A stretch of 64,000 nucleotides of DNA, taken from assembly GCF_001437355.1 (NCBI RefSeq), contig NZ_JQBM01000001.1, forward strand, positions 124,001-188,000, written 5' to 3'. Position 1 is the first letter of the stretch, and every line of letters starts with the position of its first letter. Position numbers and translations under genes: made by a program. The notes under the pieces were generated by a model. The model did not search any database. It was not told the origin of the DNA and saw nothing but the letters and a program-made list of their open reading frames with translations. Shown here one piece after another: positions 17,878 to 29,762 of this stretch. This DNA comes from Weissella viridescens (GTDB lineage Bacteria > Bacillota > Bacilli > Lactobacillales > Lactobacillaceae).

Positions 17878-20163
17878 ATGAATCCTTTATTAGAGGGAAT
17901 GAATGAGAAACAAGCTGAGGCTGTACTAACAACTGAAGGGCCACTATTGATTATGGCCGGTGCTGGTTCTGGTAAGACGCGTGTTTTGACACACCGTGTT
18001 GCCCACTTAATTGAAGATGAAAATGTCTTACCTTGGCGCATTCTTGCCATTACTTTCACCAACAAGGCTGCTCGTGAAATGCGTGAACGAATCGGTCAAC
18101 TTGTCTCACAGGAAGATGCACAAGCCGTTTGGGTTTCGACCTTCCACGCCTTGGCGGTCCGAATCCTACGTCGTGATATTGATCGGTTAGGCTACAAGAA
18201 AGACTTTACAATTATTGATGCCTCAGCCCAACGTAGCTTAATCAAGCGAACATTAAAGGACTTGAATGTCGATATTGAAAAATATGATCCACGATCTGTC
18301 CTTTCAGCCATTTCAAATGCCAAAAATGCAATGGAAACGCCGTCAGATTACGCGGAACAAGCTAATGGGCCTTTTGAAGAAATTGTTGCCAAAGCTTATA
18401 AGGCCTATCAACATCAATTAGCCTTAGCGCAATCTGTTGATTTTGACGACCTTATTATGCTAACGATTGAACTTTTAGAAAAAGAGCCAGAAGTGCTTAA
18501 TTTTTATCAAAATAAGTTTCAATACGTGCACGTCGACGAGTACCAGGACACTAATGATGCGCAATACCGGCTAATTCGCTTGCTATCAGGTCTACACCGA
18601 AATCTAGCCGTAGTTGGTGATTCTGATCAGTCAATCTATGGTTGGCGTGGTGCAAACATGCAAATCATGCTCAATTTCACCAAGGACTATCCTGATGCTA
18701 AAACAGTTATGTTAGAGCAAAACTATCGTTCAACACAAACAATCCTAGATGCGGCCAATGCGGTTATTACAAATAACCAGGAACGTATTGCTAAGAATCT
18801 ATGGACTGATAATGGGGCGGGTGAAAAGATTACGTATTATCGTGCGCAATCTGACCGAGATGAAGCTTATTTCGTTTTGTCACAAATTCAAAAGTTAAAA
18901 AAAGAAGGTCAGTACGATTATAAAGATCAAGCCATTTTATACCGGACCAATGCGCAATCTCGTGGAATGGAAGAAGCCTTAGTTAAAGCTAATATTCCAT
19001 ATACCATCGTCGGAGGCTCAAAATTCTATGATCGAAAAGAAATCCGTGATGTTTTGGCGTACTTTACGTTATTGACTAATCCTGCGGAAAACGAAAGTTT
19101 CTTGCGGGTTGTAAACGAACCCAAGCGTGGCATTGGTCAAACAAGTATTGACCGGTTACGGGCTTTTGCCAATCAGCAAGATTGGACCCTGTTGGATGCT
19201 GCAAAAAATGCTAGCTTAATCCCAGGCATGACGGGACGTGCGGCAACCCAATTAACAAAATTTGCCACGATGATTGATAATCTACAAAAGCAAACCGAGT
19301 TCGATCTTTCAATCACAGATTTAACGAAACAAATTTTGGAACAATCTGGCTACGAACAGTTCCTTCAAGATCATCCAACACCTGAAAATCAAGGTCGCCT
19401 TGAAAATCTAGCTGAATTCTTATCAGTAACCGCTGAATTCGATGAACACTATGAACCAACAGATGAAAGTGTCTCAAAATATGCTGATTTCCTTTCTGAA
19501 TTGGCACTGGTTTCAGATTTGGATAATTTGGACGAAGCAACCACCAACCAAGTCACGTTGATGACCTTGCACGCAGCCAAAGGATTGGAATTCCCAGTTG
19601 TATACATGGTGGGGATGGAAGAATCATTGTTCCCATTAGCGGGGGCTTTATCTGATGATGCCCAAATGGAAGAAGAACGTCGCTTAGCATATGTTGGTAT
19701 TACACGTGCCCGCGAAAAACTTTACATAACAAACGCGTATTCACGTTTGTTATATGGGCGCACATCAAATAATCAGCCCTCACGCTTCATTTCAGAAATT
19801 AACCCAGCCTTGCTAGAATCACCTGAAAATCAAAGGCTTTCAAGTACACAAAATCAAGAAAGTAGTTACCCATTTTCTCAACGCTCACAACCGGCAACGG
19901 GGACGACCTTTACAGGGCGTCGTACGAATGAAAGCAAAAACACTAGCATGCAGCGAGCAACCTCTCAACCCTTCAATAAGCCTGAACAATCGAGTGTCGA
20001 ATGGCATGATGGTGACCAAGTGCAACACAAAAAGTGGGGCATTGGTCGTGTTGTCAAAACATCCGGTAGTGGTGAAAACCAAGAACTGGACATCGTTTTC
20101 CCAAATCAAGGAATCAAACGCTTACTAGCAGCATTTGCCCCAATTGAGAAATTTGAAGAGTAG
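17878..20163 (+). CDS. pcrA: ATP-dependent DNA helicase PcrA (UvrD/Rep family)
   Basis: SF1A 3'-5' helicase for repair, replication restart and RecA displacement. 761 residues. Walker A AGAGSGKTRVL at about 27-37, motif II VDEYQDTN, motif III GDSDQSIYGWRGA, motif VI YVGITRAREKLY. The last 60 residues (VEWHDGDQVQHKKWGIGRVV) are the Tudor-like RNA polymerase-binding C-terminal domain, after a Ser/Gln-rich linker. First of the conserved pcrA-ligA-camS set. Confidence 0.97.
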   Translation: MNPLLEGMNEKQAEAVLTTEGPLLIMAGAGSGKTRVLTHRVAHLIEDENVLPWRILAITFTNKAAREMRERIGQLVSQEDAQAVWVSTFHALAVRILRRDIDRLGYKKDFTIIDASAQRSLIKRTLKDLNVDIEKYDPRSVLSAISNAKNAMETPSDYAEQANGPFEEIVAKAYKAYQHQLALAQSVDFDDLIMLTIELLEKEPEVLNFYQNKFQYVHVDEYQDTNDAQYRLIRLLSGLHRNLAVVGDSDQSIYGWRGANMQIMLNFTKDYPDAKTVMLEQNYRSTQTILDAANAVITNNQERIAKNLWTDNGAGEKITYYRAQSDRDEAYFVLSQIQKLKKEGQYDYKDQAILYRTNAQSRGMEEALVKANIPYTIVGGSKFYDRKEIRDVLAYFTLLTNPAENESFLRVVNEPKRGIGQTSIDRLRAFANQQDWTLLDAAKNASLIPGMTGRAATQLTKFATMIDNLQKQTEFDLSITDLTKQILEQSGYEQFLQDHPTPENQGRLENLAEFLSVTAEFDEHYEPTDESVSKYADFLSELALVSDLDNLDEATTNQVTLMTLHAAKGLEFPVVYMVGMEESLFPLAGALSDDAQMEEERRLAYVGITRAREKLYITNAYSRLLYGRTSNNQPSRFISEINPALLESPENQRLSSTQNQESSYPFSQRSQPATGTTFTGRRTNESKNTSMQRATSQPFNKPEQSSVEWHDGDQVQHKKWGIGRVVKTSGSGENQELDIVFPNQGIKRLLAAFAPIEKFEE

Positions 20164-22182
<2,019 letters not shown>

Positions 22183-22241
22183 AATTAATTTTTTGAATGA
22201 ACTGCGCCCAACTACTGCATGGCGTTGAAAAAGGAGATATT

Positions 22242-23435
22242 ATGCAGTCTTATAATAAGTGGATTAAATGGGGACTTGGGGCACTAGCAATTCTTGCGTT
22301 AATTGGAATTCTAGTCTTCTTCGGTAATTATTTTTCAAAAAATAATGTCGATAATTCTCATGACACAGTAACGACCAAGAGTAATGGGAAAAATGGTGTT
22401 CAAGTTACTGGAAAAACAAACAACTCAAATTACAAAACTGTTATTAAAAATGGACATTATTTGACGAGTAAAGCACGTGGTGTTACTGCCTCAAAAAATA
22501 ACAACCAATTTAACATTATTAGTTTTGAAAATGGACTGCTTGATTTCTCTAAGGATCACTTTAGTCCTTCCGATTATGTTTTCCAAGAAGGTCAGTATCT
22601 TGATTCGAACACAGCCAATGATTGGTTGGGTCGCAAATCTAAAGATAATCCAAATGGTTTGAATCCAAATGACAATAAAAAGACTGACTCATCACGAAAC
22701 CCAATCTATTTGCAAACGATTGAAGAGCAAGACTACATGAAACAAAAAGATGGTAAGCTAGAACTAGGTGGGATTGTGCTAGGATTAGGCATGAATACTG
22801 AAGACACTTACCAAAAAGAACAATATGGTGCAAACTTTGTTCAAAAGATTAGCGCAGAAGACCGTGTGGCTCAGGGTAAGGAAATGGCCCAGGAAGTCGT
22901 TCAACGTTACCGTAAGATGAACGGGATTAGCAATGATGTCCCAATTGTCGTTGCGATGTATGCGCAAGCACCCGATGATTCATTAGCAGGTGGAAATTTC
23001 TATAGTTGGAATAAATCCGCCTCTGGCGACAAGCTTGGTAATTGGAATAAGCTTAATTACAAGACGGTTACTTTGCCAATTCAAGGTTCACAGGATGATC
23101 CAAATCAAAAGTCACCTGCTGCTGACTTGAATAAAAGCTTTACAAACTTCACAAACAACGTGCAAAACTTCTTCCCAAATCTGTCATCAGTGACGGGACA
23201 AGCTACGTACAAGGATAGTCAAGTTAAAGAATTGAACGTTACCATTTCAACCCAATTCTACTCAGCAACGGAAATTACTAACTTTGCTAACTATGTTGCC
23301 CAAGTTGCGCCTAATTATCTACCAAAGGGCGTTCCTGTTAAGATCAGCATTAGTTCATCAAGTAATATGCAAGCTTATGTTACTAAGCAAGCCAATGATG
23401 ATAAATATACAACAACAATTTTAGGTAATAACTAA
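22242..23435 (+). CDS. camS: CamS family sex-pheromone-precursor-type protein, without lipobox
   Basis: 397 residues. The soluble part matches CamS/YerH: PIYLQTIEEQDYMKQKDGKLELGG, LGLGMNTED, a YQKEQYGANF segment, and VPIVVAMYAQAPDDSLAGGNFYSW. In enterococci and most lactobacilli CamS is a lipoprotein with a Cys-containing signal. Here the N-terminus (KWIKWGLGALAILALIGILV, about residues 6-25) is hydrophobic with no cysteine, so it is probably a membrane-anchored protein. Start at 22242 has AAGGAG upstream. It follows ligA as in B. subtilis, but gatCAB, which often follows, is not here. Confidence 0.88.
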   Translation: MQSYNKWIKWGLGALAILALIGILVFFGNYFSKNNVDNSHDTVTTKSNGKNGVQVTGKTNNSNYKTVIKNGHYLTSKARGVTASKNNNQFNIISFENGLLDFSKDHFSPSDYVFQEGQYLDSNTANDWLGRKSKDNPNGLNPNDNKKTDSSRNPIYLQTIEEQDYMKQKDGKLELGGIVLGLGMNTEDTYQKEQYGANFVQKISAEDRVAQGKEMAQEVVQRYRKMNGISNDVPIVVAMYAQAPDDSLAGGNFYSWNKSASGDKLGNWNKLNYKTVTLPIQGSQDDPNQKSPAADLNKSFTNFTNNVQNFFPNLSSVTGQATYKDSQVKELNVTISTQFYSATEITNFANYVAQVAPNYLPKGVPVKISISSSSNMQAYVTKQANDDKYTTTILGNN

Positions 23436-23470
23436 ACAAAAACACTCAACTTAGGTTGAGTGTTTTTTGT
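23436..23470 (+). terminator. Terminator after camS
   Basis: AACACTCAAC / GTTGAGTGTT with a TTAG loop and T-run. Confidence 0.87.
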
Positions 23471-23534
23471 TCACTTGCAATATAATCTTGTTACAGGTAA
23501 GATATATAAAATTACTTTTGGAGGAAGCTAACTC

Positions 23535-24170
23535 ATGGGAATGCATCAGTACCTGTCTGGACTTAACGAATTAGAAATGATTTCACGGGCCCCAGGATAT
23601 TTTAAGTATCAGCCACACTCAGTTGCGGCCCATTCTTGGAAAGTAACACAAGCAGCACAGTTTTTAGGCGATGTAGAAGAACAGGCCGGTAATACTGTTG
23701 ATTGGCGGATGCTTTATGAAAAAGCGCTAAACCATGATATTTCAGAACGTTTCATTGGTGATATTCGTACACCAGTTAAGTATGCTTCGACCGAATTACG
23801 TGAGATGCTCGCAAATGTCGAAACTAGTTTATCAGACAATTTTGTTGAAACCGAGATTCCAACTGAGTTACAAGACGTGTACAAACGTCGGTTACATGAA
23901 GGAAAGGATGATTCATTGGAAGGACGTATTCTTTCGGTGGCCGATAAAATTGATTTATTGTATGAAGCTTATGGCGAATTACAAAAGGGGAACCCTGAAC
24001 CTGTTTTCCTTGATATCTATAAAGAAAGCCTTGAAACTATTTTTGCCTTCCGTGACATGCCAAGCGTCGCTTATTTCATCAAAGAAGTCCTACCAGAATT
24101 GTTAGATGAACAATTCCCAGGTTCTGAAACATTGCAACGCATCTACATCACTATTTTTAATGCCGATTAA
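23535..24170 (+). CDS. HD-domain phosphohydrolase (YfbR-like, probable 5'-deoxynucleotidase)
   Basis: 211 residues. Metal-binding HD-type residues appear in HSVAAHSWKV, LNHDISE and VADKIDLLYEAYGEL (the late Asp). This resembles the YfbR 5'-deoxynucleotidase family that hydrolyses deoxynucleoside monophosphates. The specificity is inference. GGAGGAAG lies just upstream of the ATG. Transcribed alone between two terminators. Confidence 0.78.
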   Translation: MGMHQYLSGLNELEMISRAPGYFKYQPHSVAAHSWKVTQAAQFLGDVEEQAGNTVDWRMLYEKALNHDISERFIGDIRTPVKYASTELREMLANVETSLSDNFVETEIPTELQDVYKRRLHEGKDDSLEGRILSVADKIDLLYEAYGELQKGNPEPVFLDIYKESLETIFAFRDMPSVAYFIKEVLPELLDEQFPGSETLQRIYITIFNAD

Positions 24171-24174
24171 GCAG

Positions 24175-24205
24175 AGGATAGTCTGTCCAAGACTATCTTT
24201 TTTTT
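24175..24205 (+). terminator. Terminator after the HD phosphohydrolase gene
   Basis: GATAGTCT / AGACTATC stem, 5-base loop, T-run of nine. Confidence 0.82.
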
Positions 24206-24310
24206 AAATAGAAAGAGCGTCACGCATTAGGTTAAAACAAATTTTTTTAAGTTTAACTGAACAAAATGCGCTATAATTAAAGAAGAATACTTAAGAAACG
24301 AGTAGGTAAC

Positions 24311-26329
24311 ATGACAGATAATCAAACAACCAAAAAACCATTTGATTTGGTTTCAAAATACAGTCCAACTGGTGATCAACCAACTGCAATTGAGCAACTT
24401 TCTACTGGTATTGATACAGGAACAAAGGAGCAAATTCTATTAGGTGCCACCGGAACAGGTAAAACCTATACGATTTCAAACGTCATCGCTAATGCAAACA
24501 AACCAGTGTTAGTTCTTTCACATAACAAAACTTTAGCCGGACAATTATATGGTGAGTTTAAAGAGTTCTTTCCAAATAATGCTGTTGAATACTTTGTGTC
24601 TTATTATGATTACTATCAACCAGAGGCCTATGTACCATCTTCAGATACGTATATTGAAAAAGATTCGTCAATCAACGATGAAATTGATAAGCTCCGTAAC
24701 TCAGCCACCGCTTCATTACTTTCTCGCAGTGATACGATTGTGGTTGCATCCGTTTCATCAATTTTCGGATTAGGTAGCCCAGAGCAATATCGAGATCACG
24801 TCATTAATTTACGTGTGGGGGAAGAAATTGAACGAAATGACTTGATGCGCAAATTGGTTGACATTCAATTTGAACGCAATGACATTGATTTTCAACGAGG
24901 TCGTTTTCGTGTTCGCGGTGATGTCTTAGAAATCTTTCCAGCCTCATCAGATGCAAAAGCACTCCGCATTGAGTTCTTCGGAGATGAAATCGATCGCATC
25001 CGTGAAGTTGACGCCCTAACAGGAGAAGTGACTGCTGACGATGATTTCGTGTCCATTTACCCGGCAACCCACTTTATGACGAACGATACGATTCGTAATC
25101 GAGCTGTTAAGACAATTCAAGCCGAGCTCGATGAACAACTTAAGAAATTTGAAGCCGAAGGTAAGTTGCTAGAAGCGCAACGCTTAAAGCAACGAACTGA
25201 ATATGACATTGAAATGATTCAAGAAATGGGCTTTACAACTGGTATTGAAAATTATTCACGACATATGGATGGACGAAAGCCAGGGGAACCACCATTTACG
25301 TTGCTTGATTTCTTCCCAGACGACTTTTTAATTGTGGTCGATGAGTCGCACGTTACCATGCCACAAATCCGAGGCATGTACAAAGGGGACCGTGCTCGTA
25401 AAGAAACATTGATTGATTATGGATTTCGCTTGCCAAGTGCACTCGATAACCGTCCGTTAAAAATTGATGAATTTGAAGAACACGTCAATCAAATCATCTA
25501 CATGTCAGCAACGCCCGGTGATTATGAAACTGAACGGGTAAGCCCGGATCACGTTGCCCAACAAATTATTCGACCAACTGGCCTTTTGGACCCTGAAATT
25601 GAAGTTCGTCCCGTGCTGGGTCAAATTGATGATTTGATTGGTGAAATCAATGAACGTGTGGCTGTTGATGAGCGTGTCTTCATCACCACTCTAACCAAGA
25701 AAATGGCTGAAGACCTAACTGATTATTTGGAAGATGTAGGTATTAAGGTTAAATATCTACATTCCGATATCAAAACACTTGAACGAACTGAAATCATCCG
25801 TGATTTGCGTTTAGGTAAATTTGACGTCCTAGTCGGTATCAACTTGCTGCGTGAGGGAATTGATGTTCCTGAAGTATCATTGGTTGCGATTCTGGACGCA
25901 GATAAAGAAGGCTTCTTACGTAACCCTCGTTCTTTAATTCAGACCATTGGGCGTGCTGCACGTAACGAACACGGGCATGTGATTATGTATGGGGACTCCA
26001 TTACAAAATCAATGCAACAAGCCATTGATGAAACATCACGCCGTCGGACGATTCAAATAGAATATAACGCAGCCCACGATATTACGCCACACACGATTAA
26101 GAAGGAAATTCGCGGACCGATTGCGATTACGCATGAAGCTCAAACGGATGCAAATGCTAGTGACAGTTTCACACAGACAGCTTTCAAAGATATGCCGCGT
26201 AGTGATCAAGATGCAACCATTGCCAATCTTGAGGATCAAATGCGCTCTGCCGCAAAGCGACTTGACTTTGAAGAAGCAGCTAACTTACGTGATGCTGTTA
26301 TGGAATTAAAACTACAAATTGGCGAATAA
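24311..26329 (+). CDS. uvrB: Excinuclease ABC subunit B
   Basis: Damage-verifying helicase-like subunit of nucleotide excision repair. 672 residues. Walker [12 protein letters not shown], beta-hairpin [20 protein letters not shown], motif [13 protein letters not shown], motif [11 protein letters not shown], and the C-terminal UVR motif (last 35 residues, [18 protein letters not shown]) that binds UvrC. A TATAAT box is at 24272-24277. uvrA does not follow: a terminator and a converging gene do. Confidence 0.97.
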   Translation: MTDNQTTKKPFDLVSKYSPTGDQPTAIEQLSTGIDTGTKEQILLGATGTGKTYTISNVIANANKPVLVLSHNKTLAGQLYGEFKEFFPNNAVEYFVSYYDYYQPEAYVPSSDTYIEKDSSINDEIDKLRNSATASLLSRSDTIVVASVSSIFGLGSPEQYRDHVINLRVGEEIERNDLMRKLVDIQFERNDIDFQRGRFRVRGDVLEIFPASSDAKALRIEFFGDEIDRIREVDALTGEVTADDDFVSIYPATHFMTNDTIRNRAVKTIQAELDEQLKKFEAEGKLLEAQRLKQRTEYDIEMIQEMGFTTGIENYSRHMDGRKPGEPPFTLLDFFPDDFLIVVDESHVTMPQIRGMYKGDRARKETLIDYGFRLPSALDNRPLKIDEFEEHVNQIIYMSATPGDYETERVSPDHVAQQIIRPTGLLDPEIEVRPVLGQIDDLIGEINERVAVDERVFITTLTKKMAEDLTDYLEDVGIKVKYLHSDIKTLERTEIIRDLRLGKFDVLVGINLLREGIDVPEVSLVAILDADKEGFLRNPRSLIQTIGRAARNEHGHVIMYGDSITKSMQQAIDETSRRRTIQIEYNAAHDITPHTIKKEIRGPIAITHEAQTDANASDSFTQTAFKDMPRSDQDATIANLEDQMRSAAKRLDFEEAANLRDAVMELKLQIGE

Positions 26330-26334
26330 AGTAT

Positions 26335-26372
26335 AAAAAGAGCACTCACATGATGTTGTGAGTGCTCTTTTT
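26335..26372. terminator. Bidirectional terminator after uvrB
   Basis: AAAAAGAGCACTCACA arm pairs with TTGTGAGTGCTCTTTTT around TGATG, between the converging uvrB and the 101-residue gene. Confidence 0.88.
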
Positions 26373-26374
26373 CA

Positions 26375-26680
26375 TTAAGACTTCTTTTTTCTAAAAGTTA
26401 GCATTTGATTAATCGTCGCCATTCCATCATCAATGCGCGCTTTAGCTTCATCAATCCGTTCCAAATGGGGCTTATTTCTAAAATTCATCTTGTTAACGCT
26501 TTTTTGTACATCCTTAGATGTCTGTTCAACCAATGGCATTGCTTCTTTTAAATTCGCCATTGCTTCATTTAATTCTTTTGAACTCACTTGAACACCTTTG
26601 ACGCGTAATGCAAATGCCTTAGAATTTAAAGTCACGACTTGAGTTGCATTACCAACCAGTTGTTTAATACTTTTAAACAT
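26375..26680 (-). CDS. Small protein of unknown function
   Basis: 101 residues, basic, mostly helical by composition, with a Val/Lys-rich start and a charged C-terminal FRKKKS. No membrane segment, signal, cysteines or recognised motif; heptad-like hydrophobic spacing (ELNEAMANLKEAMPLVEQ, DEAKARIDDGMATI) suggests a coiled coil. AAGGAG lies 9 bases before the ATG. It follows the HIT gene by 7 bases, so they form one operon. In B. subtilis a small helical YtxH-type gene (yhaH) is near hit-ecs; this may be a positional equivalent, but homology is not shown. Confidence 0.7.
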   Translation of the reverse strand: MFKSIKQLVGNATQVVTLNSKAFALRVKGVQVSSKELNEAMANLKEAMPLVEQTSKDVQKSVNKMNFRNKPHLERIDEAKARIDDGMATINQMLTFRKKKS

Positions 26681-26687
26681 CGACTAA

Positions 26688-27116
26688 CTACTCCTTTGAG
26701 AATTGAGCGCTAATTTTAGCGGCGCGTTCTTTATATACTTCATCAGAAACTGGATGTTCCTCGGATGGGGCAGGCAAGTTTAAGCCGTCATCCTTATACC
26801 GTGGAATAAGATGAATATGTGAATGGAACACAGATTGACCTGCCGCTTCACCATTGTTCATTAGGATATTCATACCGATAATTTTATCATCACTCGCCTT
26901 AATGGCCCGAGCAACTTTAGGAATTTTAGTTAATACTCTTTGCGCTAAATCATCATCATAGGCAAAAATATCTGGGACATCTGCTTTAGGTACAAGTAAG
27001 GTGTGACCGGGGTTTGCTTGACTCAAATCCAAAAAAGCCAATACATCTTCATCTTCATATACTTTATATGCTGGAATTTCACTCGCAATAATCTTATCAA
27101 AAATGTCGTCTGCCAT
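26688..27116 (-). CDS. HIT-family nucleotide phosphoramidase (HinT-like)
   Basis: 142 residues with the histidine triad in HSHIHLIPRY (HxHxH-x-x form), preceded by LMNNGEAAGQSVFH. Family members hydrolyse AMP-linked phosphoramidates. GGAGG is just ahead of the start. Divergent from ecsA, as in B. subtilis where hit borders ecs. Confidence 0.92.
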   Translation of the reverse strand: MADDIFDKIIASEIPAYKVYEDEDVLAFLDLSQANPGHTLLVPKADVPDIFAYDDDLAQRVLTKIPKVARAIKASDDKIIGMNILMNNGEAAGQSVFHSHIHLIPRYKDDGLNLPAPSEEHPVSDEVYKERAAKISAQFSKE

Positions 27117-27258
27117 GGTGTGCCTCCAAATTGTTTTTAATTGCTATCTTTATTATAGCCTATCAATCATAAATATGCTTGCATTCTTCAATTGAAAAAT
27201 AGTGTAGAATAGAGCTAAGTTAAAATAACAACACATTTAAAAAAAGGAAGCGCGTATT

Positions 27259-27969
27259 ATGACCTTACAAGTTGAAAATTTATCTGGTGGTTACGGTCAA
27301 ACAACCGTCATCCAAAATATAAACTTCACCATTCCAGCGGGATCAGTTACCGCTCTCATCGGCTTAAATGGCTCTGGAAAATCAACCATTATTAATCATT
27401 TAATCGGACTACTAGCACCAAAGACCGGGTCAGTTGTATTAAATAGTCACAATCTTGCTCAAGATCCAGTTGGATTTAAAAAGCAAATTGCCTACGTGCC
27501 TGAGCAACCTGTGCTGTATGAAGAACTAAATCTACAAGAACACATTCAAGCAATGATTAATATTTACCATTTAAACGAAAAAACAAGTTGGGAAGAAGCA
27601 ACGCGCTTACTTAAAATTTTCAGACTTGATGATAAATTGAATTGGTTTCCAACGCACTTCTCTAAAGGTATGCGCCAAAAGGTCATGATTGTGATGGCGT
27701 TTATCACACAAGCTGATCTGTTTATTATTGATGAACCTTTCTTAGGTCTCGATGTCTTAGCGGTGCAAGATCTCTTAACACTCATTGACGAAAAACGTGA
27801 GTCAGGAGCTAGCCTGCTTATCACAACACACGTCATGAGCACCTTGAAAGCACATGCTGATCAATACATTTACTTAGAACAAGGCCAAATCGTTGCAAGT
27901 GGTGCTATCGATGCCATCAGTGATCAGGTACCGGTCATGCTCATCGGTGAGGAGCAGACCAATGGGTAA
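27259..27969 (+). CDS. ecsA: ABC transporter ATP-binding protein EcsA
   Basis: 236 residues. Walker A GLNGSGKST, Q-loop PEQPVLYEEL, a signature region HFSKGMRQKV (degenerate LSGGQ), Walker B LFIIDEPFLGLD, His switch TTH. With EcsB it forms the Ecs transporter, linked in Firmicutes to exoprotein secretion, competence and regulated intramembrane proteolysis; the substrate is unresolved. The third gene, ecsC, is absent. AAGGAAG ribosome site. Confidence 0.9.
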   Translation: MTLQVENLSGGYGQTTVIQNINFTIPAGSVTALIGLNGSGKSTIINHLIGLLAPKTGSVVLNSHNLAQDPVGFKKQIAYVPEQPVLYEELNLQEHIQAMINIYHLNEKTSWEEATRLLKIFRLDDKLNWFPTHFSKGMRQKVMIVMAFITQADLFIIDEPFLGLDVLAVQDLLTLIDEKRESGASLLITTHVMSTLKAHADQYIYLEQGQIVASGAIDAISDQVPVMLIGEEQTNG

Positions 27970-29068
27970 AAACAATCTTTTTAAGCAACGTTGGACCGAA
28001 GAATGGCGACATTTTTCAAAGTACTTGAAGTATGTTTTTAATGATCACGCTGTCATTGCTTTTTTCTTCCTATTTGGGGCTTTACTATTCGCGTATCAAC
28101 ATATGCTGCAGACTTTACCAGTCAACTGGTGGACACAACTTTGTTTAGCACTAGTATTACTACTGACCCTAATATTCTTTAAAACACCTGCAAGTTTTGT
28201 GAAACCTGCTGATGCCGTTTTTTTCTTAGGTGATGATCAACAATTAAAGCAGCTTTGGAAAACGGCAACAAACTATAGCATGATCATCAACAGTTTGATA
28301 GAGGGGGGCTTAGTCCTTATTTTTTGGCCACTCATGCTGAAACTGTTCTCTATTAACTTGATTATCATCTGTCTGTTTACCGCACTAATGATGCTCGTTA
28401 AAGCGTACTTCACTTATCAGAAGGCGCATCAGGTTGCCGCCTTTAAACCAGCAACGCCACAACTCCTGAATTGGCAGGCAATTGCACGCTTTGAAGAGCA
28501 GCGTCTCAACACAATTTACACCTTCTTTAACCTATTTGTTGATGTCCCTGGCTTACAAAGTTCAATTAAGTCCCATCCATGGCTAGAAAAATTACGTTCT
28601 TTTTGGCCAGGATACCATACTGATGCGCTACTGCCGATGTATGTCACAACCTTTATTCGCAAACAACAATATTTAGGGTTGTGGGTTCGGACACTGGTAC
28701 TGGGTAGTCTGCTAATTCCATTTACCAGTGGCTACTTACTGCTAATTTTACTGGGCTTTCTTGAGTATTTGTTCATTGCGCAACTCATTCCCTTAGCGGG
28801 CGGGTATCGTCGCCTTATCTTTGATTACGTCATCCCCGTGGACGTACAGGATCGTCAACGTGCTTTCCATCAATTAGGGTGGCCATTAGTCATGATGCTC
28901 AATTTAGTTTGGACCAGTATCTTGCTCATCTGCCAACCAATTTCAATAAACCAAGGATTTATGATGATTTTACTTGTCATTTTCGGTCTTTCTTTGGTAT
29001 TCTTATACTCTGATCGCATTATTGCGAACACGTTTAAAAGGAGAGTAAAACATGCGTCTAAGAAATAA
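27962..29068 (+). CDS. ecsB: ABC transporter permease EcsB
   Basis: 368 residues with several transmembrane segments (AVIAFFFLFGALLF; LCLALVLLLTLIFF; LIFWPLMLKLF, IICLFTALMMLV; LILLGFLEYLF; a final pair near the C-terminus). The N-terminus NLFKQRWTEEWRHFSKYLKYVFNDH is typical of EcsB. Start at 27962 overlaps the ecsA stop by 8 bases with GGTGAGGAG upstream, so translation is coupled. The frame extends back to 27893 within ecsA, but that is not expected to be used. Confidence 0.9.
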   Translation: MGKNNLFKQRWTEEWRHFSKYLKYVFNDHAVIAFFFLFGALLFAYQHMLQTLPVNWWTQLCLALVLLLTLIFFKTPASFVKPADAVFFLGDDQQLKQLWKTATNYSMIINSLIEGGLVLIFWPLMLKLFSINLIIICLFTALMMLVKAYFTYQKAHQVAAFKPATPQLLNWQAIARFEEQRLNTIYTFFNLFVDVPGLQSSIKSHPWLEKLRSFWPGYHTDALLPMYVTTFIRKQQYLGLWVRTLVLGSLLIPFTSGYLLLILLGFLEYLFIAQLIPLAGGYRRLIFDYVIPVDVQDRQRAFHQLGWPLVMMLNLVWTSILLICQPISINQGFMMILLVIFGLSLVFLYSDRIIANTFKRRVKHASKK

Positions 29069-29714
29069 AAAGTGGGCTGGTCCATGGCTTGAAGCCCATG
29101 CCGACCTCGTGATCAATCAACAAACTGCGACTGATCTAAAAGGTAAATGGGAGACTGTTTTCCCAGTCGCACAACCCATTCAAATCGAAGTCGGGACAGG
29201 TAAGGGTCGTTTCATCATTGGCATGGCCAAAAAATATCCAAACATTAACTTTATTGGTATGGAAATTCAAGAAGCCGCTGTTGCGGTAGCTGGACGTATG
29301 GCTGATGAAGATGAAGCGGCATTGCCTAATCTAAAATTCATCTATGGTGATGGTGCTGGCGTTGACACATATTTTGAAAAGGGTGAAGTTAGCAAGGTCT
29401 TCTTGAACTTCTCAGATCCTTGGCCAAAATCACGTCATGAGTCACGTCGTCTAACATACAAGAGCTTCCTTGCTGGATACCAGGCCATTCTACCGGATGG
29501 TGGTGAGCTTGAATTTAAGACGGACAATCGTGGTTTGTTTGAATACTCTCTATACTCATTTAATCAATTTGGCATGAACTTCTTGCCTGATGGCATCTCA
29601 TTAGACTTACATGCTGACGCTGATAAAATGATTGATAATGTTGAAACCGAATATGAAGAAAAGTTCTCAGAACTTGGATTCCCAATCTACAAATTTGTCG
29701 GTTCATTTAAGTAA
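29052..29714 (+). CDS. trmB: tRNA (guanine-N7)-methyltransferase TrmB
   Basis: Makes m7G46 in tRNA. 220 residues. SAM-binding motif IEVGTGKGRFI, MEIQEAAVAVA, and the signature FLNFSDPWPKSRHESRRLT with catalytic Asp. It overlaps the end of ecsB by 17 bases and has GGAG upstream, so it is the third gene of the ecs operon. Confidence 0.95.
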   Translation: MRLRNKKWAGPWLEAHADLVINQQTATDLKGKWETVFPVAQPIQIEVGTGKGRFIIGMAKKYPNINFIGMEIQEAAVAVAGRMADEDEAALPNLKFIYGDGAGVDTYFEKGEVSKVFLNFSDPWPKSRHESRRLTYKSFLAGYQAILPDGGELEFKTDNRGLFEYSLYSFNQFGMNFLPDGISLDLHADADKMIDNVETEYEEKFSELGFPIYKFVGSFK

Positions 29715-29752
29715 AAAAATACCCAACCAGATAACCTGGTTGGGTATTTTTA
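29713..29752. terminator. Bidirectional terminator between trmB and yslB
   Basis: AAAATACCCAACCAG / CTGGTTGGGTATTTT stem with a 5-base loop between converging genes. Confidence 0.88.
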
Positions 29753-29762
29753 TTTGCTATCA

